64,000 bases of DNA from Rubripirellula reticaptiva (GCF_007860175.1 NZ_SJPX01000004.1:620001-684000), one strand, 5' to 3'. Positions 8,207 through 17,969 are shown, counted from the first letter of the stretch. Numbers and translations are program-made. The notes: a model not told the origin generated them from the letters alone.

Positions 8207-8428
8207 ATGAACGAAGCCAAACAACCGTCACAGCCTGGTAGCAACGCGGAGAAAGATCCGGACAATTGGGTGACTGGCGACGAAAAGATGACTGACGCTC
8301 AGGCGAGCTACTTGAAAACGCTTTGCGAGGAAGCCGACGAGTCTTTCGACGAGAGTCTGTCGAAGGCGGACGCGTCGAAGCGGATTGAAGAGCTCCAAGA
8401 GCAAACCGGTCGCGGCGTCGATTCATGA
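8207..8428 (+). CDS. DUF3072 family protein
   Basis: The 73-residue acidic protein carries the DUF3072 signature: [20 protein letters not shown] followed by a second helix with [11 protein letters not shown]. The family is small, soluble and of unknown function. The ATG at 8207 is preferred because AGGA lies upstream and the family begins shortly before this motif; a longer frame from 8150 adds unrelated residues. It is the only apparently intact gene among broken neighbours. Confidence 0.75.
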   Translation: MNEAKQPSQPGSNAEKDPDNWVTGDEKMTDAQASYLKTLCEEADESFDESLSKADASKRIEELQEQTGRGVDS

Positions 8429-8447
8429 GTTTAGGTTTGTCTTCAAC

Positions 8448-8594
8448 ATGAACATCGTTGAAGAATTCAAGAAGTTCGCCTTGCGCGGCAACATGGTTGA
8501 TCTGGCGATCGGCTTCACCGTCGGTGCCGCGTTCATGTCGGTGGTGAAGTCGCTGGTCGATGACATAATCATGCCTCCGATCGGATTTCTTTGA
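8448..8594 (+). pseudogene. mscL: truncated mscL (large-conductance mechanosensitive channel)
   Basis: The 48-residue frame matches the start of MscL: a short amphipathic N-helix, then [18 protein letters not shown] (first transmembrane helix) and [14 protein letters not shown]. MscL is normally about 130-150 residues with a second helix and a C-terminal bundle, and all of that is absent. After the TGA the plus strand no longer encodes MscL, and the minus strand instead carries a DUF1328 remnant, so the truncation looks like a deletion junction. Function is not expected. Confidence 0.8.
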
Positions 8595-8662
8595 CGTGCT
8601 CGTACTGGCCCCCGTCTTTGTCGCTCCACTGTGGCATGATCATCGCCTTGGGTCGTGGTGCC

Positions 8663-8813
8663 GCGACGTCCAGTGATCAGGCCAATCACAAGCAGCACAA
8701 GGAAGACGACGAAAAGTATCTTGGCGATCATTGCAGCGGTGCCGCCGAGGATGCCAAAACCAAGTGCACCGGCAATCAAAGCGATAATTAAACGTCAAAG
8801 CCCAACCCAGCAT
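8663..8813 (-). pseudogene. frameshifted DUF1328 (YtjA-like) small membrane protein
   Basis: The minus strand starts MLGWALTF at ATG 8813 and then needs a one-base shift near 8790 to continue as [16 protein letters not shown] and then [20 protein letters not shown]. Together these reproduce the two-helix DUF1328/YtjA protein of about 55 residues. After the last helix the frame runs on into the mscL fragment with no family-like stop. DUF1328 genes are often near other stress or envelope genes. A sequencing error at 8790 is possible, but the altered C-terminus also argues for decay. Confidence 0.65.
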
Positions 8814-8951
8814 GGTCATCTACAGGAAAGTTCACCTAGTCGCGGGCGGCGGATGCGTTAATCCAGACCTCGCGGTCGCGGTTCATTCGACGCCACGGCT
8901 TCAAACGTGACGTAAGTTTTGTTCCAAACCGAAAAGGCCAGCCGTCGTTCG

Positions 8952-9362
8952 TTACAGAGTGGTTAGGTTTTGAATCGCGAGCTGCAGTTCATGAACGTGA
9001 ACCGGTTTGGTGACAAACGAATCGGCACCCTGGTCCAGCACATGGTTCAACGAGATGGTTTCGCTACGAGAGCTGCAGACAATGATGGGGACGTGACGCA
9101 GGGATTGATTGTCGGACCCGCGAATGGCGTCGATCAAATCAAAGCCGTTGCCGCCCGGCATTTCTAAATCGGTGACGATCAAATCGGGTTGTTGTTCATT
9201 GGCAAGTTGCAACGCTTCTCGCCCGTCCTTGGCTACTCGAATATGATGCCCGGCGGCGGTGAGGCATCGACGCAGCAGCAATCGTTGCGAGCGATTGTCG
9301 TCTGCCGCGATGATTTCCAGCGTTTGCGGTCGTTGACCGTCGGTCATTTCATAACGGCACAT
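8952..9362 (-). CDS. single-domain response regulator (CheY-like)
   Basis: A 136-residue receiver domain with no output domain. The acidic pair ADDN, the phospho-acceptor in DLIVTDLEMPGGNGF, the switch residues in PIIVCSSRSE and the lysine in VTKPV are all present. The start at 9362 has AGGAGG at good spacing. It would accept phosphate from a histidine kinase and act by protein contact; the giant hybrid kinase just upstream on the same strand is the obvious candidate donor. The 160-bp gap between them contains a receiver-tail remnant. Confidence 0.88.
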   Translation of the reverse strand: MCRYEMTDGQRPQTLEIIAADDNRSQRLLLRRCLTAAGHHIRVAKDGREALQLANEQQPDLIVTDLEMPGGNGFDLIDAIRGSDNQSLRHVPIIVCSSRSETISLNHVLDQGADSFVTKPVHVHELQLAIQNLTTL

Positions 9363-9453
9363 GATCCGCCTCCTTGTCCTCGTGCGAGTAGCAACTGCTA
9401 TACCAGAACCTTTGCCGTCATGATGAACTGCATTGGAAGTCTGGCTGTGTCCA

Positions 9454-9519
9454 CTACGAGATGACTTGGCATACATGCTGGATCATGGCAACGAACGGTT
9501 TGCTATCCAGCGGCTTGGT
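9454..9519 (-). pseudogene. orphan C-terminal tail of a receiver domain
   Basis: Right after the stop of the giant kinase, the minus strand encodes TKPLDSKPFVAMIQHVCQVIS and then a stop. This is the beta5-alpha5 end of a receiver domain, starting exactly at the conserved K-P. It has no start codon. It resembles the tail at the end of the pseudogene at 17287 (TTKPLDSRTVLTIMQRL) more than the giant kinase's own ending (LSKPIDAKRLVELVDEL). It looks like the leftover 3' end of a related gene. Confidence 0.65.
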
Positions 9520-9522
9520 CGG

Positions 9523-12500
9523 TTAATCCATCGTCAGTTCGTCGACCAACTCCACCAAACGCTTCGCATCGATTGGCTTGCTGAGGTAGTCGTTGCAGCC
9601 AGCGTTGAGACATTCATTCATGTCGCCTTGCATGGCGTCGGCGGTCAAGGCGATGATTGGCCCGTCGTAGCCCAGACGCCGCAATTGTCGAGCGGTTCCG
9701 TAGCCGTCGAGGTTGGGCATTTGCATGTCGAGCAAGATCAGATCAGGGCAGTGGCCCTTCTTTAGACAATCGGTCATGTGTTCGACCGCCAGTTGTCCGT
9801 CTTCGCATTCGTCAACCGTCGCGCCGGCTTTGGTCAGTAGCCGTTTAGATAAGAACCGTATGTCGCGTCGATCGTCGACGACCAGAACGTGGCAAGCGAG
9901 CCGTGGTGCGTCTGCCTTACTTTGACCGCCGATCTCGGTGTCGGCCGAAGAAGGAGTGTGATGGCCGGTAAGTTCGATTTGCTTATAATCGACGAATTCC
10001 AAGTCTGTTAGATCGCCAGTTGAAATCGAAACGGTGAAGGTGCTGCCGACGCCGTAAGTGCTGCTGACCTGGACCTTGCCGCCGAGCATTTCGGCGAGTC
10101 GCTGACTGATCGCCAGCCCCAAACCGGTGCCGCCGAAATCTCGAGCGGTGGTGGTGTCGCCCTGCGAAAACGGTTTGAACAATCTCTCTTGTTGCTCGTC
10201 GCTCATGCCGATGCCGGTGTCGATGACATCGAAGTGCAACTCGCCGGTGCGGGACGGAGCGGATTGCCCGGACATCTGACGAGAGTCTTTTGAATCGTTC
10301 CCGCTAAGATCTTCGTATCGAACACGAATTTTGACCCTTCCTTCGCGAGTGAACTTGATCGCGTTGCCGACGAGATTGATGAGAATTTGCTTCAAGCGTT
10401 TCGCGTCTGACTGGATGATCTTGGGCAGTTTGCCGTCGTACTCGACTTGCAGTTCGAGTTTGCTTTCATGTGCCCGGACTTCCATGATGCTGCGCACATC
10501 CTCAATCACTCGGACCGGTTGAAAACGTTCACATTCGATGTCCAACTTGCCGGCTTCGATCTTCGACAAGTCCAAGATGTCGTTAATGATTTCGAGCAAG
10601 TAATCGCCGTTGCGTCGGATGGTTTGCAAGTGGCCGTTCGCTTCGGGGTGATCGATCAAGTCACGAACCAATTCGGCGTAACCCAGGATCGCGGTCATCG
10701 GTGTGCGGATCTCGTGGGACATATTCGCCACGAACGCGCTCTTAGATTGATTGGCAGCTTCTGCTTGTCGGCGGGCCGTTTCCAATTCATCCTGATAGGC
10801 ATGACGCTGGGTCACGTCCATCTCGACGCCCACCATTCGGACCGGACCATCGTTGTCATCCGTTGTTAGATGAGCCATCGAAAGCACCCAGCGATACGAT
10901 CCGTCAGCTCGTTGCATCCGAAATTCTGATTGATAGGTTGACCCTGTTTCCAGCGTTTCGTTGATTCGGCTTTGTACCGAATCACGATCGTCTGGATGCA
11001 CAAGTTTTAGGAAATCCGCGAAGCAACCGAACGATTCTTCCTGCGGCATTTGCTGCCGCTGGTACAGCTCGTTGGTCCAATAAATTTGATCATTGACGAC
11101 ATCCCATTCCCACAGTGACAACTCGGCCGCACCCATTGCCAGACGCAACCGTTGTTCACCGCGACGAATCCGATCGGTGGCTTCACGAACTTCCGTCACG
11201 TCCCAGTTCAAACCGACCAATCGAGCGGCTCGCCCGTTTTCAGCAGGCAGCATTTGGCCATTGCCCGCAAACCAACGAATGCTACCGTCGGGTTTGCGGA
11301 TGCGGTATTCGGTTCGATAAACCTGAGGCTCATTGCTAGGCTTCGGAGTTGCCGCTTCCAACATAGCTCGATCGTCGGGATGGATCAGATCGAAGAAGGT
11401 TTTGCCAACTTTTTCAGCATCTTCTGAAACGCCTAATGCGGCCATCCACTGGGAGTCCCAGTCGGCACGGTCCGATTCAGGTTCCCACCAAAACGATCCC
11501 ATTTTCGCCGCTTCCATCGCCATCTCGAGTCGTTTGCGGCTGTCGACGATTTCCAGCTCCGATAACTTGCGATCCGTGATATCAACCGCAACCAACGTTC
11601 CTGAGACCGGGCGACGAGCTTGCTCGCCGGACTTTTTTCTCACGCGGGTAAATTGCACCTGCTTGCGTACGTACAACCATCGCTGACTTCCATCGGGTAG
11701 AGTAATTCGATGCTCCAGGTTAATCGTTCCATCGCTACTTGGTTGGATGCACTCGTCGATGCGTCGCAACAATTCGTCGCGATCATCGACATGAAACGTG
11801 TCGTGAAGTTGCTCGCGAGTGACCGTCATTGCCTTGTCACCCAAGCCGTACATGCGAGCAGCTTCGGCGGACAGATCGATCGTGTTGCTGCGATAGTCGA
11901 GCTCGGCCAACGCGAACCGTCCGATTTCCATTCCCAATTGCAACTTCGCTTCCGAAGCTTTGACGATTTGATCCCGTTCGGCGCGTTCGATTTTCAGATA
12001 AACCAATTCAGCTAGCTCGTTCAAGAACTGCATTTCATCATCGCGCCAAACGTACGGCCGCGATTTCGCGACCACCAATTTCCGTGGAAAATTGGCGTTC
12101 GGCTCGAACCTGCCTTCGGCCAGCGCGATAATTTTCAATTGAACGAATTGATCGATCTGTTCATCGCTACGATGAGTCTGACGAAGATCATTAAGCCGAA
12201 GCGAACGACCGCTCAATTGTTCTTCGATCTCGTTGTCGGTGAGAAAGTTCGACAACTTGTGTTTGCCAACCAGTGGCGTAAGGTCGCCATCGTGTTTTTC
12301 GGCCTCGACGAGAGCGGTCAACTCTTCCAAATTGTATTCGGCGAGATAGCATCGCGAAGCGGCAAAATATCCTGCAATGCTGTTGACCGCGGTTTGTTTG
12401 ATCTCCGGCGGTTCATCCAGTACGCTTAGCTTCGACAACAACTCGGCACGGAACTTCGCGTAATCTTCGCGACGCCGATCATTGGTAATATCGAGGTTGA

Positions 12501-15500
12501 GGCCGTGGAAATCTTCGAACTCTCCCGTTTCCGATACACGAACACGGGCCAGCGAACGCATGTAACGAAGTTCATCGTTGGGCAAGCGGATCGCGAACTC
12601 TTGAATGTAGTCCGTTTGGTTTGCAAGCGAATCATTGACCGCATCCGCAACCGATTTGCGATATTCCGGTTCGATTCGAGCGAGTAATTCTTCGAGGGTG
12701 GTCGGATGATCGGCATCGAAGCCGAACATGGCGTTGATGCTGGGGTTGGGACGAATTGAGTTCGTTTCGATGTTCCAGTTCCATGTCGCAATGTTGGCCG
12801 CCGCCATCGAGGAATCGAGCCGTTCCTTCGCGATCTCCAACTCACGTTCAGCAATCTTTCGGTCGAAGATATCCAACCCCGATGGAATCATGTATTCGAC
12901 GTTGCCGTCGGCGTCGAGGATCGGGCTTAACATAAAGTCGACTTCACGAATTTCGCCATCGAGCGACTGATAGCGGATGTCTTCGCGAGCGATCTCGCCC
13001 TGTTGAGCTCGCGAGATCATGCCACGAAGTTGGTCCTGAACTGCGGAATCAAAGTTCCACCAGTAAGTCTCGGGGAAATCTTTGCCGATAAGGTCTTCGC
13101 GATTGAGTTTGGTGATCGCCAATGCGGTCGCATTGCACTCGACCATGCGGCCGTCGCGATCGAGTACGCCGACAAAGCCAACGGTGTTGTCGATGATACG
13201 TCGCGCATGAGCTTCACGATCGGCTAGTTCGAGTTCATACGATTTTCGGTCCGTGATGTCACTGTTTACGCCATAGACCTTCACCACGTCACCCGATTCG
13301 TCTCGCTCGATCCTTCCGCGGCCTTCAATCCAAATCGTTCGTCCATCGGTCGGTCGAATGACTCGGAATTGCGATCGGTGCTGCGTTGCCCCCGTGTCGA
13401 ACTCTTCGTGTACACGCTGACGGGCTGCTTCGCGGTCGTCGGGATGGACGAGATCGAAAAATGTTTCCGGGGTCAGAACAAATGATTCGGGGTCACAGCC
13501 ATAGACTTCGTATGTCTGAGCGGACCACTCCAAAACATTCTGTTGGACGAACCAATCGAACGCACCCATCCTGCCGCCAGACATGGCGAGCTGTAAACGC
13601 TGATCACGCTCGGCAAGTTTCGTATTGAACTCACGTTGCTCGGTGATATCACGGGACACCGAAACAAATGTCTCAATCCGATCGTCGCCGGATTTCACCG
13701 GTGTGACGATCACGTCCCACCATTTCGGCGTGCCCTTCGCAGTCGGACAGAACGCTTGAAAACGTCCCTTGCCATTTTGCTTAGCTTGTTCGACCGCTTC
13801 TTTCACCAAGTGTCGATTGTTTTCGGGCCATAGCGACCACCAGGGTTGACCTCGCAATGCATCGAAATCTTCGATCTCCATCTGGCACATTCCAGCCGCG
13901 TTCATCATTTGCAGACCGCACTCTCCGTCGAGTACCTTGACGCAATCAGGACTGCTTTCGAGCACGGTGCGTGCGAATTTTTCCGACGCGACGAGATCAG
14001 TCTCTCGCTGTTTCTGGTCGGTGATGTCACGAACCTCGATCACCGTCGAAACTGGGACTCCGTTCTCAAAGATTGGACTTGCCGCACACAAAACGGGGAA
14101 CGTGCTGCCGTCTTTGCGAAAGAACAGATCCTCGTGCGCGCGAACCGAAAAATCCTCCGGTAACGCTCGATCGATCGGGCTTTTATCCATTGGGTAGGGG
14201 CGACCATCGGGATAGTGATGATGAACGAGATCGTGAAGCGGCATCGACCGAATTTCTTTGTCATCGAACCCGGTCATGTCGAGCCACGCTTGATTGCAGT
14301 AGATGACAAACCCTCGCTCGTCCATCATCACCAGTCCATGAGTGGAGTTTTCCGCGATGGTCCGCACGAGTCGTTCGCTGTTGCGACGATCACGGATGTC
14401 GACACCCGAAGGAATCAAATACTCAATGTCGCCGTGTTCGTCTCGAACGGGTGCGAGCATGAAATCGATGTAGACGCCGTCGTCTCCGTGCGCGAACAAC
14501 GAAACGTCGAATCGGACGACTTCTCCGCCGAAGGCACGATCCATCGCATCTCGGATCTGTTTCGATACCGCTTGGTCGTACGACCACCAGGCTGCCTCGG
14601 CGAAGGGCTTGCCGATCACGTCCTCACGGCGAGTCTTGGCGATCTGCAGCGATCGATCATCGACCTCGACCAAATTGCCTTCTCGGTCAATCACGCCGAC
14701 GAGTCCGAGTTGATGGTTGATGACCCGGCGAAGGTGGGCTTCGCGTTCCATCAACAATTTTTGACCACGCTGCAATTCCGTAACATCGGCGAAGGTGACG
14801 ACGAACCCGTCACGCTGATCGTCGTTGGTCGTGTAGGGATGAATTCGGCGGGCGTAAAAGCTACCGTTGTCTGCCTCGACGACGTCTTCGGACCTAAACG
14901 ACGCCGCCGGTCTGCCAGAATCCGAAACGATCGACGGTATCTGATCGACTGGCGGTAGCGGCGGCATGTCCTTGACCTTGGGCAAGAACATCGACAGCGG
15001 GCGACCGATGTCGGTCGGGATCAAGTCATAAATTGCCGTGATGGCCGGAGTGAAACTGCGAATACGAAATTCATGGTCGAGAAACACCGTCGCGATTTGC
15101 GTGCTCTTGATCAGGTTTTGCAGGTCGTCGTTAGCGCGAGCGACGGCGTCACTACTGGCTCGGATCTCTTCCTTGCTGGTTTCAAGTTCTTCGTTCGCCG
15201 ATTGAAGCTCTTCGTTCATCGACAACAGTTCTTCGTTGGATGACTTCAATTCTTCGTTGGTCGCCTCCATGTCCTGCAACGATTTGTCGAGATCCTGCCG
15301 GGTCGTTTCCAGTTCCAATTCCATTTGGGCGATCAATGAATCAGATTCATCGTTGTGAATGACCGCATCGATGTCAGCTGCGTCACGATCGACCGGCAAG
15401 CCGACGTCATGAAAGACGACCATGTACAGCGGATCGTCTTCGCCCAGTCTCGGCATTGGCTGGACCGTCACCATTACTCGCTGCACCAAGTCTCCCACAC

Positions 15501-17283
15501 GCACGGACAGATTTTCGTGTTCGACGCGTCGCTTGGTTTGCTTCGCTTCCGAGATGGCCGCTCGCAATCCGATCCGCAGTCCGCTTGTTGCGAGTTTTAG
15601 GATGTTGGTCTGTGTTGGCCCGCCAGCGAACTTCAAGTACTTGTCGATTTTCGACGATGAAGTCAACACTTGCCCGGATTCGTCTATCACAGCCGTCTGT
15701 GGTGTGAACTCATCCAACGCGATCTTTTGCATCATCGTCGTTAGATCAACCGCCGGATCAGGCGTGTTCCGTTCCAAATTGCGAAGCGGTGTGCCCGGTC
15801 GATACGTCAGCCCGGCGGCCAATCCTACCGCCGTTCCCTTCCGTTGCGAGATTCGCACTTTGGCATCGACCGGCCGAAACAATTCGCCATGAGAAACGAT
15901 GTTCTCGCTGGGACCGAGGAACAGGAAACCGGAAGGGCGCAGTGCGTAATGAAATAGCGGGATCAACTTGTTCTGCAAATGCGGACCAAGGTAGATCAGC
16001 AAGTTGCGGCACGAGATCAAGTCTTGCCGCGAGAATGGCGGATCACTAATCAGGTTGTGAGCGGAGAACAACACCAGCTCGCGAATCTCTTTGGTGACTT
16101 GGTACCGCTTGCCACGTTTGACGAAGAACCGTTTCAAACGCTCGGGCGAAACTTGGTCTTCGATGCCGACCGGATATTTGCCCTCGCGTGCGATGGCCAG
16201 TGCTCGTTCGTCGATGTCGGTCGCGAAGATTTGGACGGACGGTGACGCCTCCGATTGAGACAGCTCATCCAAAACTTCACGACATAACATCGCCATCGTG
16301 TAGGCTTCAGCGCCGTTGGCACAGCCGGCCACCCAGATGCGAACGCAATCATCCGGCCCCCGCTGATCGAGCAACTTCGGCAACACATCCCGTTTCAAAG
16401 TTGCGAAAGCTTCGGGATCGCGAAAGAACGCCGTCACGCCGATCAGCAATTCGCGAAACAGCGACTGAGCTTCGTCCTCTTGGTGCAAGATCAGGTCGAC
16501 ATAGTCGCTCGCCGACACGATCTTCAGCACTTGCATCCGACGTTGAACGCGGCGGACCAATGTGTTGGTTTTGTAATGTTGAAAGTTATGGTTGGTCGCT
16601 TTGAGCAACGCCTCCGAAATCATCGGGATCGCTTCTTCGATCTCACCTTGCAAACGTTTCGACGAAGTCAAATCGCCCAGCGATCTCAAATGCTCGACGT
16701 ACTTCCGCACTTCCGCCGCGATCTCGCCTGGTGGCATCACGTGATCGGCCACACCGGTCGTCGCGGCACTACGTGGCATTGAATCGTACTTCGCCGACTT
16801 GCCGTCTTGAGCAAACGTCAAACCGCCTTGGTCGCTGATCGCCTTCAGACCCAACGTTCCATCGCTACCTGAACCTGAAAGCACCACGCCGATACCGCGA
16901 TCGCGTTTTTCTTCGGCAACACTGTGGAAAAAATGATCGATCGGGTGCGTTGCCCGCCCTTCTTCGGCTGACGGCTGTACGTTCAGAAAGTCGTTTTGGA
17001 TTTGAAGCAGCGAATGCGGCGGACAAACGTAGACCACGTCCGGCCTGATCTTCTCGCGCCCCTCGGTCAAGTCAACCACTTCCATCGTGGTGACTTTGGT
17101 CAGCAGCTCGCCCAGCAGCGATTTGCTGCTGGGATCGAGATGCTGCACGAAGATGATTGCTAGGCCAGGCGAGTCGCCCAGTCCGACCAACAGTTCCTCG
17201 AACGCTTCGAGACCGCCAGCGGAAGCACCGACCGCTAGGGTAAGGATTGGGTCTTTTCTTAAGTTTCGATCGCGTTTATCCAT
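9523..17283 (-). CDS. giant CheB-CheR-PAS(10)-GAF-hybrid histidine kinase
   Basis: At 2586 residues it combines a complete chemosensory adaptation pair with a hybrid kinase. CheB methylesterase spans about 12-200 (GASAGG with Ser21, His48 in VQHLDP, Asp141 in GSGSDGT). CheR methyltransferase spans about 215-490 (AGCANGAEAY and SCRNLLIYL). A glutamate-rich coiled coil (about 650-705) follows, then seven PAS/PAC units, a GAF domain (about 1620-1765) and three more PAS units. HisKA (MSHEIRTP, His2190), HATPase (DTGIGM, GGTGLGLAI) and a receiver (Asp2519 in LLDMQMP) complete it. No membrane helix is seen, so it is probably cytoplasmic. CheB could deamidate or demethylate, and CheR methylate, a receptor or the protein itself. 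It is followed by a lone response regulator and preceded by a MerR-like regulator. Confidence 0.92.
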   Translation of the reverse strand: MDKRDRNLRKDPILTLAVGASAGGLEAFEELLVGLGDSPGLAIIFVQHLDPSSKSLLGELLTKVTTMEVVDLTEGREKIRPDVVYVCPPHSLLQIQNDFLNVQPSAEEGRATHPIDHFFHSVAEEKRDRGIGVVLSGSGSDGTLGLKAISDQGGLTFAQDGKSAKYDSMPRSAATTGVADHVMPPGEIAAEVRKYVEHLRSLGDLTSSKRLQGEIEEAIPMISEALLKATNHNFQHYKTNTLVRRVQRRMQVLKIVSASDYVDLILHQEDEAQSLFRELLIGVTAFFRDPEAFATLKRDVLPKLLDQRGPDDCVRIWVAGCANGAEAYTMAMLCREVLDELSQSEASPSVQIFATDIDERALAIAREGKYPVGIEDQVSPERLKRFFVKRGKRYQVTKEIRELVLFSAHNLISDPPFSRQDLISCRNLLIYLGPHLQNKLIPLFHYALRPSGFLFLGPSENIVSHGELFRPVDAKVRISQRKGTAVGLAAGLTYRPGTPLRNLERNTPDPAVDLTTMMQKIALDEFTPQTAVIDESGQVLTSSSKIDKYLKFAGGPTQTNILKLATSGLRIGLRAAISEAKQTKRRVEHENLSVRVGDLVQRVMVTVQPMPRLGEDDPLYMVVFHDVGLPVDRDAADIDAVIHNDESDSLIAQMELELETTRQDLDKSLQDMEATNEELKSSNEELLSMNEELQSANEELETSKEEIRASSDAVARANDDLQNLIKSTQIATVFLDHEFRIRSFTPAITAIYDLIPTDIGRPLSMFLPKVKDMPPLPPVDQIPSIVSDSGRPAASFRSEDVVEADNGSFYARRIHPYTTNDDQRDGFVVTFADVTELQRGQKLLMEREAHLRRVINHQLGLVGVIDREGNLVEVDDRSLQIAKTRREDVIGKPFAEAAWWSYDQAVSKQIRDAMDRAFGGEVVRFDVSLFAHGDDGVYIDFMLAPVRDEHGDIEYLIPSGVDIRDRRNSERLVRTIAENSTHGLVMMDERGFVIYCNQAWLDMTGFDDKEIRSMPLHDLVHHHYPDGRPYPMDKSPIDRALPEDFSVRAHEDLFFRKDGSTFPVLCAASPIFENGVPVSTVIEVRDITDQKQRETDLVASEKFARTVLESSPDCVKVLDGECGLQMMNAAGMCQMEIEDFDALRGQPWWSLWPENNRHLVKEAVEQAKQNGKGRFQAFCPTAKGTPKWWDVIVTPVKSGDDRIETFVSVSRDITEQREFNTKLAERDQRLQLAMSGGRMGAFDWFVQQNVLEWSAQTYEVYGCDPESFVLTPETFFDLVHPDDREAARQRVHEEFDTGATQHRSQFRVIRPTDGRTIWIEGRGRIERDESGDVVKVYGVNSDITDRKSYELELADREAHARRIIDNTVGFVGVLDRDGRMVECNATALAITKLNREDLIGKDFPETYWWNFDSAVQDQLRGMISRAQQGEIAREDIRYQSLDGEIREVDFMLSPILDADGNVEYMIPSGLDIFDRKIAERELEIAKERLDSSMAAANIATWNWNIETNSIRPNPSINAMFGFDADHPTTLEELLARIEPEYRKSVADAVNDSLANQTDYIQEFAIRLPNDELRYMRSLARVRVSETGEFEDFHGLNLDITNDRRREDYAKFRAELLSKLSVLDEPPEIKQTAVNSIAGYFAASRCYLAEYNLEELTALVEAEKHDGDLTPLVGKHKLSNFLTDNEIEEQLSGRSLRLNDLRQTHRSDEQIDQFVQLKIIALAEGRFEPNANFPRKLVVAKSRPYVWRDDEMQFLNELAELVYLKIERAERDQIVKASEAKLQLGMEIGRFALAELDYRSNTIDLSAEAARMYGLGDKAMTVTREQLHDTFHVDDRDELLRRIDECIQPSSDGTINLEHRITLPDGSQRWLYVRKQVQFTRVRKKSGEQARRPVSGTLVAVDITDRKLSELEIVDSRKRLEMAMEAAKMGSFWWEPESDRADWDSQWMAALGVSEDAEKVGKTFFDLIHPDDRAMLEAATPKPSNEPQVYRTEYRIRKPDGSIRWFAGNGQMLPAENGRAARLVGLNWDVTEVREATDRIRRGEQRLRLAMGAAELSLWEWDVVNDQIYWTNELYQRQQMPQEESFGCFADFLKLVHPDDRDSVQSRINETLETGSTYQSEFRMQRADGSYRWVLSMAHLTTDDNDGPVRMVGVEMDVTQRHAYQDELETARRQAEAANQSKSAFVANMSHEIRTPMTAILGYAELVRDLIDHPEANGHLQTIRRNGDYLLEIINDILDLSKIEAGKLDIECERFQPVRVIEDVRSIMEVRAHESKLELQVEYDGKLPKIIQSDAKRLKQILINLVGNAIKFTREGRVKIRVRYEDLSGNDSKDSRQMSGQSAPSRTGELHFDVIDTGIGMSDEQQERLFKPFSQGDTTTARDFGGTGLGLAISQRLAEMLGGKVQVSSTYGVGSTFTVSISTGDLTDLEFVDYKQIELTGHHTPSSADTEIGGQSKADAPRLACHVLVVDDRRDIRFLSKRLLTKAGATVDECEDGQLAVEHMTDCLKKGHCPDLILLDMQMPNLDGYGTARQLRRLGYDGPIIALTADAMQGDMNECLNAGCNDYLSKPIDAKRLVELVDELTMD

Positions 17284-17286
17284 CGA

Positions 17287-17965
17287 TCACGGTTTCCGAG
17301 ATTGAGCTAGTCGTTGCATTATTGTCAATACTGTTCTGCTATCCAGCGGTTTGGTCGTGTATCTCGTGCAACCGATGGCCAAACAGCGGTCTCGGTCTTC
17401 TTTCATCGCGTTGGCGGTCAAGGCAATGATTGGAATCCCGCAGCCAAGTCGTCGCAGCTCGCTCGCCGCTTGGTATCCATCCATGGCCACCCTGTTCGCC
17501 AACGCCGCTCTGCAAGTAAAGATCGACCGGGCCTTGCAGGTACGTCACTCGGTCGTCAACGTTGACTATCCACACAACCATGTCGGCTTCGCGGATCAAT
17601 TGTCTTTGAACAAGCGTTGCCAATTTGCCACCAGTCGATTCCGCATTTCGGCCTGAACCTCGCGAAGTGTTCAGCGGCAGCGATGGCTCGGCGTCACGTT
17701 CGGTCGGCGGTATGGCGGTCAATGCGCTGTCATGCGTCGGATCCAGGTGCTGAATGACGACAAACGCCATTGGCGGATCATCTGGCAAACTGGATAGCAT
17801 TCGCATGAGTTCATCGAGTCCACCGGCAGAGGCACCAACACTCACGACCACCGGACGCTCATCGTACGGATTCCGCTTTGCATTCCAGGATGCCTGCTCT
17901 TGCGGTTGCGTTTCTTCTGAACAAGTTGCGTCGACTTCGCAATCGTTCGTTTGCTTCTCGCTCAT
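17287..17965 (-). pseudogene. collapsed CheB...receiver hybrid-kinase gene
   Basis: From ATG 17965 the frame encodes the first part of CheB (SVGASAGGLDELMRML, VIQHLDPTHDS). It then jumps to a segment that in intact CheB-CheR-PAS proteins lies after CheR (LNTSRGSGRNAESTGG, LVQRQLIREAD). It next loses frame near 17510, where another frame gives the end of a receiver domain (AMDGYQAASELRRLGCG, PIIALTANAM, TTKPLDS) up to the stop at 17287. The rest of CheB, all of CheR and the kinase core are missing. It is best read as a paralogue of the downstream giant gene that has suffered at least two deletions. Confidence 0.75.
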
Positions 17966-17969
17966 CTGA

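Noticed and set aside
7983-8426. 147-residue minus-strand frame over M48/DUF3072
   Set aside because: Arginine/serine-rich shadow of DUF3072 and the M48 pseudogene.
13846-14958. Long plus-strand frames opposite the giant kinase
   Set aside because: The minus-strand frame is continuous with clear PAS domains; the plus-strand frames carry no motif and have no start signals.
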